Under the pieces are notes generated by a model. That model ran no database searches. It was not told the DNA's origin and was given only the letters and a program-made list of their open reading frames with translations. Of a stretch of DNA of 50,412 bases, positions 31,597-40,568 are shown piece after piece. Numbering within the stretch: position 1 is the stretch's first letter; each line of letters starts with the position of its first letter. The DNA is from Yes71-27 sp040758635 (lineage in GTDB: Bacteria > Bacillota > Desulfotomaculia > Desulfotomaculales > Ammonificaceae), in the NCBI GenBank assembly GCA_040758635.1, contig JBFLVI010000015.1, positions 1 through 50,412 of the forward strand. Reading direction: 5' to 3'. Position numbers and translations under genes: made by a program.

Positions 31597-32805
31597 GTGG
31601 GCGCGAAGGCGGAAGGGGCGTTGCCGTACGTACCAAGCACGAAAAGAGCAAAGCCGGCTCCAAAGCGAGTGCTCTTTGTCGCCACGGTGGCCCGGCACCT
31701 GCTGGCGTTCCACATCCCCTACTTCCGGTTATTCCAGAGGTGGGGCTACGAGGTGGAGGCGGCCTGCAACCCGGACGGGGAGGCTGCGGCGTTCGCTGCC
31801 TTAAGGGTGCGGCTGCACCCCATGCCGTTCAGGCGGCGGCCGCTTTCCTTGGGAAACCTTAAGGCTTTCCGGATACTGCAGCGGCTTTTGCAGGAGGAGC
31901 GGTACGCGCTGGTGCACGCGCACACCCCCGTGGCGGCCTTTATCGCACGCCTGGCAGCCCGAAGCTGCGGTTTTAAACCGGTCCTCTACACCGCGCACGG
32001 TTTCCACTTCTTTCGGGGTGCGCCCCTGCGGAACTGGCTCCTTTACTACCCGCTGGAGTGGCTGGCGGCGCGCTGGACGGACGGACTTCTGGTTTTAAAT
32101 GAGGAAGATTACGCCCGGGCGCAGGACTTGCCGGTACGGGGGCAGGTTTTCCGGGTCCCCGGGGTGGGGGTGGAACTGGAACGGTTCAGGGTGCCGGCGG
32201 TCGAAGGGCTTAACTTCCGGGAAGAGCAAGGTTTGGGGCCGAAGGTGCCGGTAGCCGCAGTGGTGGCGGAACTCAGCCGGGTGAAGAACCACGAGCAGTT
32301 GCTGTACGCCTGGTGCGAGGTCCGGCGCCGGCTGCCGGAAGCGGTGCTGCTGGTGGTGGGAACGGGAGAGCGGCGGCGTGAATTGGAGGGCCTGGCGGGG
32401 AGGCTCGGTCTGGGGCCGGGCGTGCGCTTTCTGGGCTTCCGGAGCGACGTTCCGCGGGTGCTTGCGGCGGCCGATGCGGTGGTCTTGACCTCGAAGCGGG
32501 AGGGGCTTCCCCGGGTCGTCCTGGAGACGATGGCGGCCGGAAAGCCGGTAGTGGCCACAAACGTGCGGGGGAGCAGGACGCTCGTGGCCGACGGCGAGAC
32601 AGGGTTCCTGGTGCAGGTGGGTGACGTGGCGGGCACGGCCAGGGCTTTGTGCGCCTTGCTCGCGGACAAGGAGCTGAGCCGCAGGATGGGAGAAGAGGCA
32701 AGGCGCCGGGCGGAGCCTTACGGGATGGAACAGGTGAAGGCAAGAATGGCGGACATTTACCGGCGTTTTGTTCCCGGAGCCGGGCCGGCAGGAAAACGGC
32801 GTTAA
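31597..32805 (+). CDS. GT4-family glycosyltransferase
   Basis: A 402-residue GT-B glycosyltransferase. The N-terminal domain resembles Glyco_trans_4-type sugar transferases (LFVATVARHLLAFHIPYFRLF; ALVHAHTPVAAFIARLAAR), and the C-terminal domain has the donor-binding pattern VLTSKREGLPRVVLETMAAGKPVVAT with the EX7E glutamates. GTG 31597 is chosen from GAGGAGG six bases before; the frame upstream overlaps rfbD without homology. It likely adds a sugar to a lipid-linked intermediate made by the next gene's product. Donor and acceptor are unknown. Confidence 0.85.
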   Translation: MGAKAEGALPYVPSTKRAKPAPKRVLFVATVARHLLAFHIPYFRLFQRWGYEVEAACNPDGEAAAFAALRVRLHPMPFRRRPLSLGNLKAFRILQRLLQEERYALVHAHTPVAAFIARLAARSCGFKPVLYTAHGFHFFRGAPLRNWLLYYPLEWLAARWTDGLLVLNEEDYARAQDLPVRGQVFRVPGVGVELERFRVPAVEGLNFREEQGLGPKVPVAAVVAELSRVKNHEQLLYAWCEVRRRLPEAVLLVVGTGERRRELEGLAGRLGLGPGVRFLGFRSDVPRVLAAADAVVLTSKREGLPRVVLETMAAGKPVVATNVRGSRTLVADGETGFLVQVGDVAGTARALCALLADKELSRRMGEEARRRAEPYGMEQVKARMADIYRRFVPGAGPAGKRR

Positions 32806-32832
32806 AAGGCGAATTTTGAAGAAGAAGCGTGG

Positions 32833-34269
32833 ATGCGGATCGGGATATTCATGAAAAAGAACAGTTTGCGGCGGCTGCCGGTCGCTCTGGTGGCCGCGGG
32901 TGATCTGGCCGCCTTAAACCTGGTGCTGTTGCTGGTATTCTACCTCCGCTTTGGCGGTGCCCTGCCGGCGGCGAACCTCGAGGCGCTGGTGAGTACGCTT
33001 CCCTGGGTGAGTCTCACCGCGCTGGTGCTGTTCGCCGGTATCGGGCTGTACGAGCGGCGGCTGGGTGATTTTGTGCCGGTGATGCGGGCGCTTGTACCGG
33101 CGATCATCGGGGTTACTCTGGCAACGGCCGCCATCGCGTTCTGGGTGCGGGGCTTTGCCTTCCCCCGGAGCGTTCTGGTGCTCGGCGCCTTCGGACAGTT
33201 CGGGAGCATCCTGTTATGGCGGGGCTTTTGCTGGCACCTGGAGCGTTTGTTGCACGGGCGGCGGGGCCTCCTGGTGGTCGGGGCCGCGGAAACGGTGCGC
33301 CCGGTTCTGGAGAAACTGCTCGACCTGCCGCGGAGCCTCTTTTACGTGCGGGCGGTGATCAAGCCCGATGAGCCGGCGTTTGCGGCGGAGTTGGCGGCGT
33401 CGGACGGTGTAGTGATCGCCCCGGGAGTACCGGAGGCGGCGAAGGCGCGGGTGGTGGCAGCCTGCCTGGAGGCCGGGCGGGACGTTTACCTGGTGCCCGA
33501 ACTCTACGAGGTGATGTTGACCGGGGCCCAGGTGGTTGAGTTGGATGACCTGCCGGTACTGCAGGTCGAGGAGTTGCGGCTGTCGCCGTTGCAGGCGGCG
33601 GCCAAGCGCGTGGTGGACGTCGGTGCGGCGTTGATTATCCTCACGTTTTCGCTGCCGGTCTTGCTTCTGGCGGTGCTGCTGGTGCGTCTCACGTCGCCCG
33701 GGCCGGCCTTTTACGTCCAGGAGCGGGTGGGCTTCCGGGGAGGGGTTTTCCGGCTCTGGAAACTCCGCACGATGGTTGCGGATGCGGAGCGCGAAAGCGG
33801 ACCGGTGCTGGCGCGGGCAAACGACGCCCGGGTGACGCGGGTCGGCAGGTTCCTGCGAGCGATACGGCTCGACGAGTTGCCGCAGCTCTTCAACATCCTC
33901 AAGGGGGAGATGAGCCTGGTGGGGCCGAGGCCGGAGCGGCCGGTCTTCGTGGACGAGTTTACGCGGGCGCACCCCGGGTACCACTACCGGCACCTGGTCA
34001 AACCGGGGCTCACCGGGATGGCCCAGGTTTACGGACGCTACACCACGTCGCCGGAGGACAAGCTCCGCTACGACCTCTATTATATCCGCAATTACTCGCT
34101 GCTGCTGGACCTCAAAATCCTGCTCCGGACGATACCGGTGGCACTGACGCCGAGTGCTGCGCGGGGCGAAGAAGAAGCGGCGGCAGACAAGACCGCGGCG
34201 ATCCACGCGCTGATGAACGGGGCGCACGAGGCGGCCGTCGGCCGCGAAGTTCGAGAACCGGTTGACTGA
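32833..34269 (+). CDS. Polyprenyl-phosphate sugar phosphotransferase
   Basis: A 478-residue polyisoprenyl-phosphate hexose-1-phosphate transferase that begins assembly of an exopolysaccharide or glycan repeat on undecaprenyl phosphate. Four N-terminal membrane segments (to about residue 135) are followed by a Rossmann-like CoA_binding_3 domain, a fifth hydrophobic segment (ALIILTFSLPVLLLAVLL), and the catalytic bacterial sugar transferase domain with KLRTMVADAE, RLDELPQLFNILKGEMSLVG and KPGLTGMAQVYGR. ATG 32833 or ATG 32851 could be the start. It closes the surface-glycan group. Confidence 0.9.
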   Translation: MRIGIFMKKNSLRRLPVALVAAGDLAALNLVLLLVFYLRFGGALPAANLEALVSTLPWVSLTALVLFAGIGLYERRLGDFVPVMRALVPAIIGVTLATAAIAFWVRGFAFPRSVLVLGAFGQFGSILLWRGFCWHLERLLHGRRGLLVVGAAETVRPVLEKLLDLPRSLFYVRAVIKPDEPAFAAELAASDGVVIAPGVPEAAKARVVAACLEAGRDVYLVPELYEVMLTGAQVVELDDLPVLQVEELRLSPLQAAAKRVVDVGAALIILTFSLPVLLLAVLLVRLTSPGPAFYVQERVGFRGGVFRLWKLRTMVADAERESGPVLARANDARVTRVGRFLRAIRLDELPQLFNILKGEMSLVGPRPERPVFVDEFTRAHPGYHYRHLVKPGLTGMAQVYGRYTTSPEDKLRYDLYYIRNYSLLLDLKILLRTIPVALTPSAARGEEEAAADKTAAIHALMNGAHEAAVGREVREPVD

Positions 34270-34321
34270 CCGGCAAACGAATTTCTGATCTATCTTAATC
34301 CCTTTACCCAATTAGTCTCTT

Positions 34322-35761
34322 CTACTCGTTGGAAACAAGGCGGTGTTCGACCCGGAAGTTCCCTTCACGCGGTCCGTAAGTGATGATATCCAGGGCTACC
34401 GGCCGCCTGGCGGCGTCGAGGTGCACCACCATGGCGCTGTAAGGGATTTCTCTGGCGCTTTGGAGGCCCCTGATGCCGGCCGCGCCGGTCGTGCCGGGGT
34501 TCAGCAGCAGTGAAGAGGCGTCGCCTTCTACTGCCGGGCGGTGCGTGTGCCCGCAGACCACGAGCGGCACCCGGCCCGCAAACCGTCTGGCCACCCGCGG
34601 ATCGTGCACCATCAGGACGTCCACCGGGCGCTCGGCCGATTGCAGGGCCTCGGCAAGCGCGTCGGCCTGGGCGCGAAGCTCTTCCTCTTCCTGTTCCGGG
34701 GTGTCTGCCTTTGGCGCCGCGCGGTACGCCGAGGGGTGGGGCGAGCCCAGTACCGTCAGGCCGGCAACGGTTATCATTCTTCCTTCCAGGACGCGCACCT
34801 TTGGTTGAGCCGCCATAAATTCCATCACCTCGGGGGAGTCGTGGTTCCCCGGCGCGAAAATGTAGGGTACCGGGATTTGCTTAATGTCCTCCATGAGCGC
34901 CAGCTCAAGCGGCGAACCGAGGTCGGTCAGATCACCCGCGTCGAGCACCGCGTCCACGTCAAAGCGGGAGGTGAGTTCCCGGACTAACACCAGCCCGGCG
35001 GGATTGTTCTGGATGTCGGCGACCAGGAGGAGTTTGGTGCCGTTGTCGCCGGCTGCGGCGGCGTTGAGACTGTCCGCCCGGTTGAACAGGGCCTGCAGGT
35101 TGGCGACAACCGCGGGGGCCTTGGACTTGAATTCCTGGAAACCGGCAACCAGGTCCTGGCTCAAGGCCAGTACCTGCGGGGCCGCCTCGATCATCCCGCT
35201 GTACGCGGGGTGCTTGAAGGCGTCGGCCCGGTAGGTCAGGTATGCCGGGGCGAGCCAGGCCGCCGTCAGCAGAAACCCGGCCAGGGCCGGCTGCCAGATT
35301 TTCCGCAGGGGCGGGCGGAAGACGAACCAGGTAAGGGCTACCGCCCCGAGAATCCCTAAGAGAAACTGCCGGAAAACAAAGGCCTTGAGTGCTCGCGCCA
35401 CATCCGCCTCCAGGCGTGCCCACAGCATACCCAGGTCCGGGTTGTTCAGGGTGGCGGTGACCATCTTTTCTTCCACCTGAACCAGGGTGACCCGGCATTC
35501 GAGCGGGGCGGAGTGGGTTTCGGCGGTCAGGGTGCCTAAAGGCGGGAATTCAACCACCGTTCGCCCGGAGAGCGCGGGACGGACAGCCCCGCGGACCTTG
35601 AAGCCGTCGAGTTGGTACTCCGCGGGTCCGAGGATCCAGATGAAAAGGACGGCACCGGCCAGAGCCACTGTAAGTTGTAGCAGCGCCCGCAGCCACCTGT
35701 TTTTCAAAAGAAAACCCGTTTCAATCACCCGACCCTGCTGATGATTTCCCTCTTTAAGCAA
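34322..35761 (-). CDS. Membrane calcineurin-like metallophosphoesterase with altered first motif
   Basis: A 479-residue protein. It has a membrane segment near residues 25-45 and two more near 130-180, with an extracytoplasmic region between them, and a phosphoesterase domain from about residue 240. The metal motifs are GDLTD near 277, GNHDS near 303, MVHDP and GHTHRP near 400. The first motif is LLLVADIQNN: the DxH His is replaced by Gln, which should weaken one metal site. TTG 35761 or GTG 35728 starts it. It lies 40 bases after the deacetylase-fusion gene on the same strand and is probably co-transcribed. Confidence 0.82.
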   Translation of the reverse strand: MLKEGNHQQGRVIETGFLLKNRWLRALLQLTVALAGAVLFIWILGPAEYQLDGFKVRGAVRPALSGRTVVEFPPLGTLTAETHSAPLECRVTLVQVEEKMVTATLNNPDLGMLWARLEADVARALKAFVFRQFLLGILGAVALTWFVFRPPLRKIWQPALAGFLLTAAWLAPAYLTYRADAFKHPAYSGMIEAAPQVLALSQDLVAGFQEFKSKAPAVVANLQALFNRADSLNAAAAGDNGTKLLLVADIQNNPAGLVLVRELTSRFDVDAVLDAGDLTDLGSPLELALMEDIKQIPVPYIFAPGNHDSPEVMEFMAAQPKVRVLEGRMITVAGLTVLGSPHPSAYRAAPKADTPEQEEEELRAQADALAEALQSAERPVDVLMVHDPRVARRFAGRVPLVVCGHTHRPAVEGDASSLLLNPGTTGAAGIRGLQSAREIPYSAMVVHLDAARRPVALDIITYGPREGNFRVEHRLVSNE

Positions 35762-35800
35762 TATGATAGCAGGATAGTCGCGCCGTGCAAAAGGAAAATG

Positions 35801-37888
35801 TCACCGCTGCAGCGCTTCCCGGCGGTACTGAACGGCGGGGTTCCAGAGGAGCCAGGTCTTGATGCCCCGGTTTTCGGTGGCCCTGATCTCGGCCTTGATT
35901 TCCGCCGGTCCGTACGGGGGCGACCCGAGCGTGAAGGCCTGCAACCACGGGCGGAGACGGCAGCCGCTGTGCTCGATCAGGCGCTCGAAGTCGGCCAGAG
36001 TCCGGTCAACGACTTCGTAGGGGTGGGCGTTCGGGTTGGCGAAACCGTAATTGCCGGGGCTGTAATGGGAGGGGTAGGCCATCGGAGAAAGGAAGTCCAG
36101 AAAGGGAGCCAGGCGTTCCGGGCGCTGGCCGATGAGCAGGTCGTCCTTGGCGTAGCCGATGAAGCCGAAAACCGCGACGGACAGCCACCTGTCCCAGCCC
36201 AATTTCTCCCGGGCGTAGCGCACGAAACCGGCAATGACGTCGGTCCGGTGCCGGTTGCCCATACCGGGGTAGTGTGAGATCCAGGCGTCTTTCCCTTCGG
36301 GAAAGCGCAGGTAGTCGAACTGAACCTCGTCAAAGCCCAGGTTGTATGCCTCTTCGGCCAAGGCGATGTTGTAATCCCAGACCTCGCGGGAGCACGGGTT
36401 GACCCAGACCCCGCCCATTAACGGGTAACCGCCGGCGGTGCGCACCATCAGGTCGGAGCGTTTCCGGGCCAGGACCGGGTCCCGCATGACAACAATCCGG
36501 GCTACGCTGTAGATACCGCGGGCCCGGAGTTCTTTGAGCATGTCCTTTATCGGCAGGTAGTTCTGGGCGGCGCCGATCTCCTTGCCTAAAGGCACCTCCG
36601 ACAGGTACCCGATACGCCCGGACTCGTCCTTTACGTCAAGCTGGATGGTGTTCAGGCCGCTCTTCTCCACGAGATCGAGCACCTGCTGCCAGCGGGCCTT
36701 GGAGGAGGCGTAGGCAAAAGTCACGTGGACCCCCCTGGCGTTCAGGGCCCACCTTTCGCGTTCCGGTGTGCGGTAGTGCGACAACCGGGTCTGGTAGACC
36801 ACGACCTGCCCGGGCGGTTTATCAGGAAGCGCCTCCTCCCATCCCTGCGGGATGGCGATGGTGTTGGGGTTGCCGTCGCTGACATAGCGGGTGGGTTCGA
36901 TGCGGTCCAGCCAGTTCGTGAGTGAACTGGTGCCGTGGTCCTGAAAAACCTGGATCCGCTGCACCCGGGTGGGATCGAACTCGCGGTGATACGGGGACCG
37001 GGCCGCGCTCCAGGCCCACCATACCACGCCGTGGTGGCGGTAGCTGATACCGTCGTAAGTGCCCTGAATGACGGTTTCGTAGGGTTGGGGCAGACCGTCC
37101 TGGACGATGGCGAACGCCGTCGGGCGGTATCCCGGCACCGCCTGCTGGATCAGCGCCTGCAGGCCGGCGATTTCGGCCCGGACCTTTTGCGCGGGCAGGT
37201 TTTTCAGGTTGGTGTGGTGCAGGGTGTGGTTGCCGATTTCAAAGCCCCATTCCACGAGCAGTTGCAGTTTTTTCTGCCAGTAGCCTTCCTGCCCGGCTTC
37301 GCCCCCGAACGGGCGGGCGTTGACAAAAAACGTGGCCGCATTGCCGAAATCGGGGTGCCGGCGGGCGAACTCGCGGAGGATCCCCACCGCGCAGTTCGGG
37401 TCAACCACCAGTTCCCCGTCCTTCTCCAGGAGCCGGAAGTGGCCGGGGGTACTGTCGTCGAAGGTGATGACCGCCGGGGATTTGCCGGCGGGGATGTTGA
37501 TCTTGCCGGTCAGGTAGTCGGTCAGGGGAACCAGAACGTACCCGCGGGAGTAAAGCTCCTCCAGGTCCTTCCGCAGGTTCTCCGGCGTGCGCGCCCAACG
37601 GCCTTCCTCATTGGCAATAAGGTGGTAAACCAGGATGGGCACCTGGCCGAGTTCGTTCGCCTTGACCGCGCGGGCCTTTTCCCGCAGCTCTTCCAGGGTC
37701 GGCTTCGGGGCGGCCACCGCGCTTCCCGAAGGTTCGGGAGATTTCGTTTCAACGGCGGTTTTCCCGCCTTTGTCGGGCTTCGCGGGTTGCGCGGCGAAAA
37801 AGTCCCGCCACCCGTCGAAGCAGAAGAAGGCTGCCAGTATCGAAAGCGCTGCGAAAACCAGCGTGCAAATCAAGACCGGCCTGCGCAT
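35801..37888 (-). CDS. Polysaccharide deacetylase-DUF4015 glycosidase fusion
   Basis: A 695-residue two-domain envelope enzyme. After an N-terminal signal anchor (residues ~5-24) and a linker, a NodB deacetylase domain runs from VPILVYHLIANEEG, with PAVITFDDSTPGHF (catalytic and metal Asp) and the second motif NHTLHHTNL (HxxxH). From about residue 375 a DUF4015/TIM-barrel domain follows (ALNARGVHVTFAYASSKARW; FDEVQFDYLRFPEGKD; DFLSPMAYPSHYSPG), a family of putative glycoside hydrolases. The two usually occur as separate proteins; fused they could first deacetylate and then cut the same polysaccharide. ATG 37888 is the start. Confidence 0.88.
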   Translation of the reverse strand: MRRPVLICTLVFAALSILAAFFCFDGWRDFFAAQPAKPDKGGKTAVETKSPEPSGSAVAAPKPTLEELREKARAVKANELGQVPILVYHLIANEEGRWARTPENLRKDLEELYSRGYVLVPLTDYLTGKINIPAGKSPAVITFDDSTPGHFRLLEKDGELVVDPNCAVGILREFARRHPDFGNAATFFVNARPFGGEAGQEGYWQKKLQLLVEWGFEIGNHTLHHTNLKNLPAQKVRAEIAGLQALIQQAVPGYRPTAFAIVQDGLPQPYETVIQGTYDGISYRHHGVVWWAWSAARSPYHREFDPTRVQRIQVFQDHGTSSLTNWLDRIEPTRYVSDGNPNTIAIPQGWEEALPDKPPGQVVVYQTRLSHYRTPERERWALNARGVHVTFAYASSKARWQQVLDLVEKSGLNTIQLDVKDESGRIGYLSEVPLGKEIGAAQNYLPIKDMLKELRARGIYSVARIVVMRDPVLARKRSDLMVRTAGGYPLMGGVWVNPCSREVWDYNIALAEEAYNLGFDEVQFDYLRFPEGKDAWISHYPGMGNRHRTDVIAGFVRYAREKLGWDRWLSVAVFGFIGYAKDDLLIGQRPERLAPFLDFLSPMAYPSHYSPGNYGFANPNAHPYEVVDRTLADFERLIEHSGCRLRPWLQAFTLGSPPYGPAEIKAEIRATENRGIKTWLLWNPAVQYRREALQR

Positions 37889-37964
37889 GTCGTCCTGACC
37901 CCCTGCAGCAAAATTCGACCCCTTCGCCGGTAAGAATACGACACGCCTCGACCCAGTTCCTGTC

Positions 37965-37994
37965 TTGGAACAAGAATTTTAATGATGTTAAAAT
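37965..37994 (+). promoter_or_regulatory. Possible sigma-A promoter upstream of the DUF169 gene
   Basis: TTGGAA (37965-37970) and TAAAAT (37989-37994) are separated by 18 bases. They would give a leader of ~160 bases before the start at 38160. A TACAAT at 38121-38126 is a closer but -35-less alternative. Confidence 0.4.
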
Positions 37995-38159
37995 ATGACT
38001 TCCGGCAGGATTCTGCGCCGGAGCTGCTTCGGTGTCGTCGGGGTTGAGAAAGGAAAAAGCGAACGATGATTGACTGGAGGACGGGGGAACAAAGGCATGG
38101 TTTCGGAGGCCGCGGTATGTTACAATTTTCAAAATAGACTGTGCGGGGAGGACCTCGGG

Positions 38160-38966
38160 ATGGAAAGTAAAATCGCCGCCAGACTGCATTTCCGGTACGG
38201 CCCGGTGGCCCTGCTGTGGGCGAACGAGAAGCCGGCGGGGGCGGCTCAATTCAAGGAAGGCAAGTGGGGCTGCGTGATGTGGCTTTTCGCGGGCGCGGCC
38301 CGCGGCAGGGCGGCTGTGGTGGACCGCAGCACTTTTGGCTGTCTGGGCGGAGGGGTCGGCCTGGGGTTCGGCAACCAGTACCTGAACTGGTGGGGCGGGG
38401 TCGACGCGTTTTGCCGCTTCCTTTCAACCGGCATGGCAGAGACCGGTCTAACGCGGGAAATGATCCAGACCACCAGGGGAGAAAGTTTTGTCGACAACCT
38501 GCTTTACGGCGAAAGGTACATCAAGTCACCCGAATTGGTGAAAAAGTTCCTTGAAGCCATGCCGATCACGGATATTCCGGCACCGTACGTCGTTTTCAAG
38601 CCCCTTAAAAACTTGGACCCGGCCGGGGAAACTCCCGTGACCGTCATTTTCTTGGCCAATCCCGACCAGCTTGCCGCCCTGGTGGTCCTGGCGAACTACG
38701 CCCGGGAGAGCAATGAATGCGTGATAATTCCCTTTGCCGCCGGCTGCCAGTCGCTCGGCATCTTCCCTTACCGGGAGGCGGAGTCCGAAAACCCCCGTGC
38801 CGTCATCGGCCTGGTGGACCTCTCCGCCCGCAAAAACGTGCGGAAGCTGCTGGGCAGGGACCTGTTTACCTTTGCGGTTCCCTTCAGGATGTTCCAGGAG
38901 ATGGAGGCGAACGCCGGGGAGAGCTTCCTCGGGAAGGAGCACTGGCAGAAGTTTTTCCGGGAATAG
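38160..38966 (+). CDS. DUF169 family protein
   Basis: A 268-residue soluble protein of the DUF169 (ArCR) family, common in anaerobes and of unknown function. Recognisable parts are the RFGPVAL-like opening (HFRYGPVALLWANEKP), the Cys-bearing FGCLGGGVGLGFG stretch, and the C-terminal ARKNVRKLLGRDLFTFAVPF. The conserved cysteines suggest metal, thiol or cofactor binding. ATG 38160 follows GGGGAGG at nine bases; a longer frame upstream is not supported. It stands alone between the divergent deacetylase-fusion gene and the GH18 gene. Confidence 0.82.
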   Translation: MESKIAARLHFRYGPVALLWANEKPAGAAQFKEGKWGCVMWLFAGAARGRAAVVDRSTFGCLGGGVGLGFGNQYLNWWGGVDAFCRFLSTGMAETGLTREMIQTTRGESFVDNLLYGERYIKSPELVKKFLEAMPITDIPAPYVVFKPLKNLDPAGETPVTVIFLANPDQLAALVVLANYARESNECVIIPFAAGCQSLGIFPYREAESENPRAVIGLVDLSARKNVRKLLGRDLFTFAVPFRMFQEMEANAGESFLGKEHWQKFFRE

Positions 38967-39119
38967 GCGGCGCCGGCGTTCCCGGAAAAACCGCCGCGTG
39001 TGTGCCGCTCAATTGCCCGGGCACAGCGCGCTTCGGCAAGACGCCGTTTCACTTTTTACGTTAGCAGCCATTTGTAAAATGAAGCAACGCATAAATCACC
39101 TGAAAGTTGGGGGGTCTGT

Positions 39120-40424
39120 ATGAGCCGTGCGCTTTTGCTGACTCTTGCGGTCCTGGTTGCCCTGTCCGCTTATTCCCCGGCGGCCGCCGCACAGCAGCAG
39201 CCGGAAGAAGTTGCGGTGCTGCTTGACGGGCTACCGGTCTACTTCGACGTGCAGCCGATAATCAAAAAGGGGCGCACGCTGGCACCCCTCCGGGCGATCG
39301 GGGAAGCATTAAACGTGAAGGTCTCCTGGAACGGCGCCACCAGGACGGTGAGCGCCGCGGGCGAGGGAGTCTCGATACGCCTGCAGATAGGCAACGTAAC
39401 GGCGTACCGGAACAACACCCCGATCACCCTGGACGTCCCGCCGCGAATCATTTCAGGCCGGACGCTGGTGCCGCTCCGCTTTTTCAGCGAGGCGTTCGGC
39501 TGCACGGTGCTCTGGGATGCCGGCGCGCGAACTGCAAAAATCGCGTCGCCGCCGAAAAAGATGACCGTCATCGGCTTTTACGCCCTTGGCGACGCGCAGA
39601 CCAGCAGTTGGGCCGACCTTTTCGGAAAGGCTTACCCCGAGATGGGGAAGGGGAACACTGATCTGGTGAGCGACCTTGCCCTGGGTTGGTACAGCCTGGA
39701 CTGGCAGGGAAACCTGCTGACCGAGAGTGCCACGGGGTGGCGCCGCCCGGCCGGTTGGGAGGATGTCCTCGATGCCGCCGCGGCGTACGGCCTCAGAACG
39801 GAAATGGTGGTCCACGTCACCGACTGGGACGGCACCCTCTCCGCGCTGCTGGCAGACAAGGCGGCGGTGAGCAGGGCGGTCGGGGCCATCGCGGCCGAAG
39901 CCGGCCTTTACGGCGGGGTGAACCTCGACTTCGAAGGCCTGGGGCTTTCCGAGTCGAGTGAAAGCCTGACCGAGGTGCGGCAGCGGTTCACCAACTTCGT
40001 CAGCTTGTTGGCCGGACAACTGAAGAACAAGGGCAAAACGCTGACGCTCTCGCTCCACGCCCCCAACAGCGCCTACAGAGGATACGACTACGAAGCCCTC
40101 GGGGCGGTTGCCGACCGGATCATAATCATGGCCTACGACTACGGTATCCGCCCGGAACCCGTGAGCCTGGTTATTCAAGCCCTGGAAATGGCGGCGGTCG
40201 TTCCGGCCGACAAGCTGGTGCTCGGGATCTCCGTCCCCAGCGAGACCCCGGAGAGCATCCTGACCAAGGTGGGCATCGCCAAGCGGTACAGCCTGAACGG
40301 CATCGCCCTCTGGCGCCTGGGCCTGCTCTCGGACGAGATGTGGGAGGCGCTGCGGACTACGGTGGCGGTTAATAACAAAGAGTCTGCCGGTGCGGGTAAG
40401 TCCAGCCGTAGAGAAACTTCCTAA
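39120..40424 (+). CDS. Secreted GH18-type glycosidase with copper-amine-oxidase-N domain
   Basis: A 434-residue exported protein. A cleavable signal (RALLLTLAVLVALSAYSPAAAA) is followed by a copper-amine-oxidase N-like domain (DVQPIIKKGRTLAPLRAIGEALNV; IISGRTLVPLRFFSEAFGC), which in Firmicutes serves as a cell-wall attachment module, and by a GH18 barrel from about residue 150. The catalytic strand is GGVNLDFEGLG, with the proton-donor Glu, and the later strand RIIIMAYDYG is typical of the family. Spore-cortex lytic and peptidoglycan-cutting proteins share this layout, so wall turnover is the likely role. Start ATG 39120. Confidence 0.85.
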   Translation: MSRALLLTLAVLVALSAYSPAAAAQQQPEEVAVLLDGLPVYFDVQPIIKKGRTLAPLRAIGEALNVKVSWNGATRTVSAAGEGVSIRLQIGNVTAYRNNTPITLDVPPRIISGRTLVPLRFFSEAFGCTVLWDAGARTAKIASPPKKMTVIGFYALGDAQTSSWADLFGKAYPEMGKGNTDLVSDLALGWYSLDWQGNLLTESATGWRRPAGWEDVLDAAAAYGLRTEMVVHVTDWDGTLSALLADKAAVSRAVGAIAAEAGLYGGVNLDFEGLGLSESSESLTEVRQRFTNFVSLLAGQLKNKGKTLTLSLHAPNSAYRGYDYEALGAVADRIIIMAYDYGIRPEPVSLVIQALEMAAVVPADKLVLGISVPSETPESILTKVGIAKRYSLNGIALWRLGLLSDEMWEALRTTVAVNNKESAGAGKSSRRETS

Positions 40425-40441
40425 GGAAGTATTCAGGCTAC

Positions 40442-40490
40442 AAGCTTTTTTCCCGCTTACGCAACAGGCGCGTAAGTCGGCTGAAAGCTT
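40442..40490. repeat. Long interrupted stem-loop after the GH18 gene
   Basis: AAGCTTT ... CCG-CTTACGC, then GCGTAAG ... CGG ... AAAGCTT: three paired blocks closed by a 7-base loop (40463-40469). It lies just past the GH18 stop and in front of the convergent gene ending at 40569. It has no T tract; it may be a bidirectional terminator or a repeat. Confidence 0.45.
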
Positions 40491-40568
40491 ATTGCCTAAA
40501 TTGGGCAACCAACTCAATCCTGTTAACTACATAATTCATAACAGCCTTCTATGCCGTGACGGGTGGTA

